From positions 1 to 15,184 of the forward strand of contig JAISOP010000193.1 in NCBI GenBank assembly GCA_031275525.1: DNA of 15,184 nt. Direction: 5' to 3'. Below, in pieces: positions 14,359 to 15,184 of this stretch. Both the position numbers and the translations under genes were made by a program. Position 1 is the stretch's first letter. Every line of letters starts with the position of its first letter. The notes beneath the pieces are model-generated. The model saw only the letters and a list, made by a program, of their open reading frames with translations, searched no databases and was not told the DNA's origin. This DNA comes from Tannerella sp. GTDB taxonomy: Bacteria; Bacteroidota; Bacteroidia; Bacteroidales; Tannerellaceae.

Positions 14359-14874
14359 ATGAAAACAATACTCGAATTGATCTATATCAACCATTATACA
14401 CGTTTGGTGAAATATGCCTCTTCCTACGTCGGTAGTGAAGTGGAAGCGGAGGACATCGTTCAGGATACCTTCATGCATATCTGGGCAAAAGTCAGCGCCA
14501 GCTGTCCGGAACAGACCAATGTGGACAATATTCGTTACGTAACCGTTGTATTGAAAAACAAGTGCCTGGATTTTCTACGGCTCAAAAAACGCATCAACAA
14601 CGTGCTTTATTCCGGGAGCGATGAACTGGACCTATTGTACGACATGAAGATACATGAGGACACGATTTCCAAAGATGTGGATATGGAGAAACTAATTCAT
14701 CAGGCGATAAACAATTTACCCCCCAAGTGTCGTCAGATTTTCATTGAAAAAAAACTCAAGGGAGAAAAACAGAAAAACATTGCTCTGAAATATAATATTT
14801 CAATAAAAACGATTGAAAAGCAGATGAATATAGCCTACAAGAAACTCCGGAATGAACTGAATGGCTGCATATAA
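14359..14874 (+). CDS. ECF-type RNA polymerase sigma factor
   Basis: The 171-residue protein is a two-domain ECF sigma factor. Region 2 spans about residues 8-77, with SEVEAEDIVQDTFMHIWAKV at 26-45 for core binding and the -10 contact. Region 4 spans about 112-166, with LPPKCRQIFIEKKLKGEKQKNIA and the helix-turn-helix ISIKTIEKQMNIAYKKLRNEL. It resembles the Bacteroidota ECF factors that are often paired with FecR anti-sigma factors and SusC/D outer-membrane genes. Here no anti-sigma gene follows: the next 300 bases are non-coding. Instead it lies two bases after the LacI-type gene and must be co-transcribed with it. The ATG at 14359 was chosen over a TTG two codons earlier. Base use is richer in A and T than in the central operon. 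Confidence 0.92.
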   Translation: MKTILELIYINHYTRLVKYASSYVGSEVEAEDIVQDTFMHIWAKVSASCPEQTNVDNIRYVTVVLKNKCLDFLRLKKRINNVLYSGSDELDLLYDMKIHEDTISKDVDMEKLIHQAINNLPPKCRQIFIEKKLKGEKQKNIALKYNISIKTIEKQMNIAYKKLRNELNGCI

Positions 14875-14895
14875 ATCCCGAACCGGGAATTAGGT

Positions 14896-14984
14896 AAAGA
14901 AAAAGTGGTCCGCGAATGTCCGCGCATAAACGCGAATAAATGATTCGCGGATATTCGCGTGCATTCGCGGACCACTTTTTCTTT
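14896..14984. terminator. Long hairpin, probably a two-way terminator after the ECF gene
   Basis: The outer 23 bases (14896-14918) pair perfectly with 14962-14984. The stem begins AAAGAAAAAGTGGTCCGCG and closes with a T-rich tail. The interior 14919-14961 contains further GCGAAT/ATTCGC units that can pair with each other. It lies 21 bases after the ECF stop codon, and the T-rich right end suits a terminator for the LacI-ECF operon. The repeated CGCGAAT units suggest that it is also a mobile or dispersed intergenic hairpin. Confidence 0.65.
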
Positions 14985-14988
14985 TTCT

Positions 14989-15008
14989 GCGTAGCGTAGC
15001 GTAGCGTT
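14989..15008. repeat. Pentamer array GCGTA x4 (last unit GCGTT)
   Basis: Four head-to-tail units read GCGTA, GCGTA, GCGTA, GCGTT. The copy of the same dispersed repeat at 241 has only two units, so the array seems to have grown by slippage. Confidence 0.75.
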
Positions 15009-15030
15009 GGGGAGTTTTTAGAGGTTCCCT
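14999..15030 (+). repeat. Dispersed intergenic repeat, copy 2
   Basis: This 32-base stretch aligns to 241-271 with one gap and two substitutions (GCGTAGCGTTGGGG, then GTTTTTAGAGGTTCCCT). Its right half recurs inverted at 10019-10033. It lies just after the ECF terminator hairpin. Confidence 0.7.
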
Positions 15031-15108
15031 TGTATAAAAGGGAGCGGCATTTTCGACACACCCTCGGGCGGAGCGTCGGTCACATCTGTTATTTGAATAT
15101 CATTCCAA

Positions 15109-15130
15109 TCACAAAAATCACAAAAATCAC
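15109..15130. repeat. 9-bp direct repeat TCACAAAAA
   Basis: Two full units of TCACAAAAA and a third start (TCAC) stand in a row. The same TCACAAAAAT decamer forms the left arm of the inverted repeat at 12589-12598. Confidence 0.65.
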
Positions 15131-15146
15131 CGTTCAGACAAAAAAT

Positions 15147-15184
15147 TCAATGATTCAAAAAGAACGAGCCTTTTGAATCATTGA
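15147..15184. repeat. Perfect 14-bp hairpin at the right window edge
   Basis: TCAATGATTCAAAA (15147-15160) pairs perfectly with TTTTGAATCATTGA (15171-15184) around a 10-base loop. The window stops at the last paired base, so the stem may be longer: the bases to its left are A-rich and could pair with T outside. It may be a terminator or the end of an inserted element. From 14875 to the edge I see no gene. Confidence 0.65.

Noticed and set aside
15109..15130. CRISPR-like direct repeats
   Set aside because: The units are only 9 bases, are contiguous without spacers and have no cas genes nearby.

Overview
The window looks like chromosomal DNA of a Bacteroidota bacterium, most likely order Bacteroidales. 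The grounds are Bacteroides-type promoters (TTTG, a spacer of about 20, then TAnnTTTG) in front of several genes, near absence of Shine-Dalgarno sequences, typical Bacteroidota families (DUF5683, DUF6599, the short HsdR_N protein beside holA, a LacI regulator with TVSWVL in its recognition helix) and the gene order parA-parB-DUF5683-lytic transglycosylase-RelA/SpoT. I cannot fix genus or species.

Left part (1-3321). After a poorly supported open frame at the edge and a repeat-bearing gap comes holA (DNA polymerase III delta) on the minus strand. Back to back with it, a plus-strand cluster encodes an HsdR_N-type nuclease-fold protein, a phosphinothricin-acetyltransferase-like GNAT enzyme and a metallo-beta-lactamase-fold hydrolase. 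The two divergent units appear to start from face-to-face promoters that overlap each other.

Centre (3322-9752). A five-gene plus-strand operon encodes ParA and ParB (chromosome partition), a DUF5683 membrane protein, an MltD-like LysM lytic transglycosylase and a long bifunctional RelA/SpoT protein. It ties chromosome segregation, cell-wall turnover and the stringent response into one transcript.

Right-centre (9753-12660). A 300-base convergent gap holds small repeats and no gene. Then a minus-strand pair encodes a Tat-signal aldo/keto reductase with two C-terminal four-cysteine clusters, followed by an exported DUF6599 protein. Upstream lie a well-matched promoter, three AAACGAA boxes and a 156-bp fold-back element flanked by TAA on both sides, which looks like a MITE.

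Right end (12661-15184). A YjbQ/UPF0047 protein is followed by a LacI-family regulator directly joined to an ECF sigma factor. The regulator has a strong promoter with a nearly perfect 24-bp palindrome on the start site, so autorepression is likely. The ECF gene ends at a long GC-rich hairpin, and no anti-sigma gene or SusC/D-like target follows inside the window. The last 300 bases are repeats: a pentamer array, a dispersed repeat also seen near position 250 and near 10025, a 9-bp direct repeat and a perfect hairpin cut by the window edge.

The strongest candidates for something unusual are the LacI-ECF pair with its operator, the TAA-flanked fold-back element, the Tat-type Fe-S reductase with its DUF6599 partner, and the dispersed intergenic repeat. 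I saw no CRISPR array, tRNA, rRNA or complete transposase gene.
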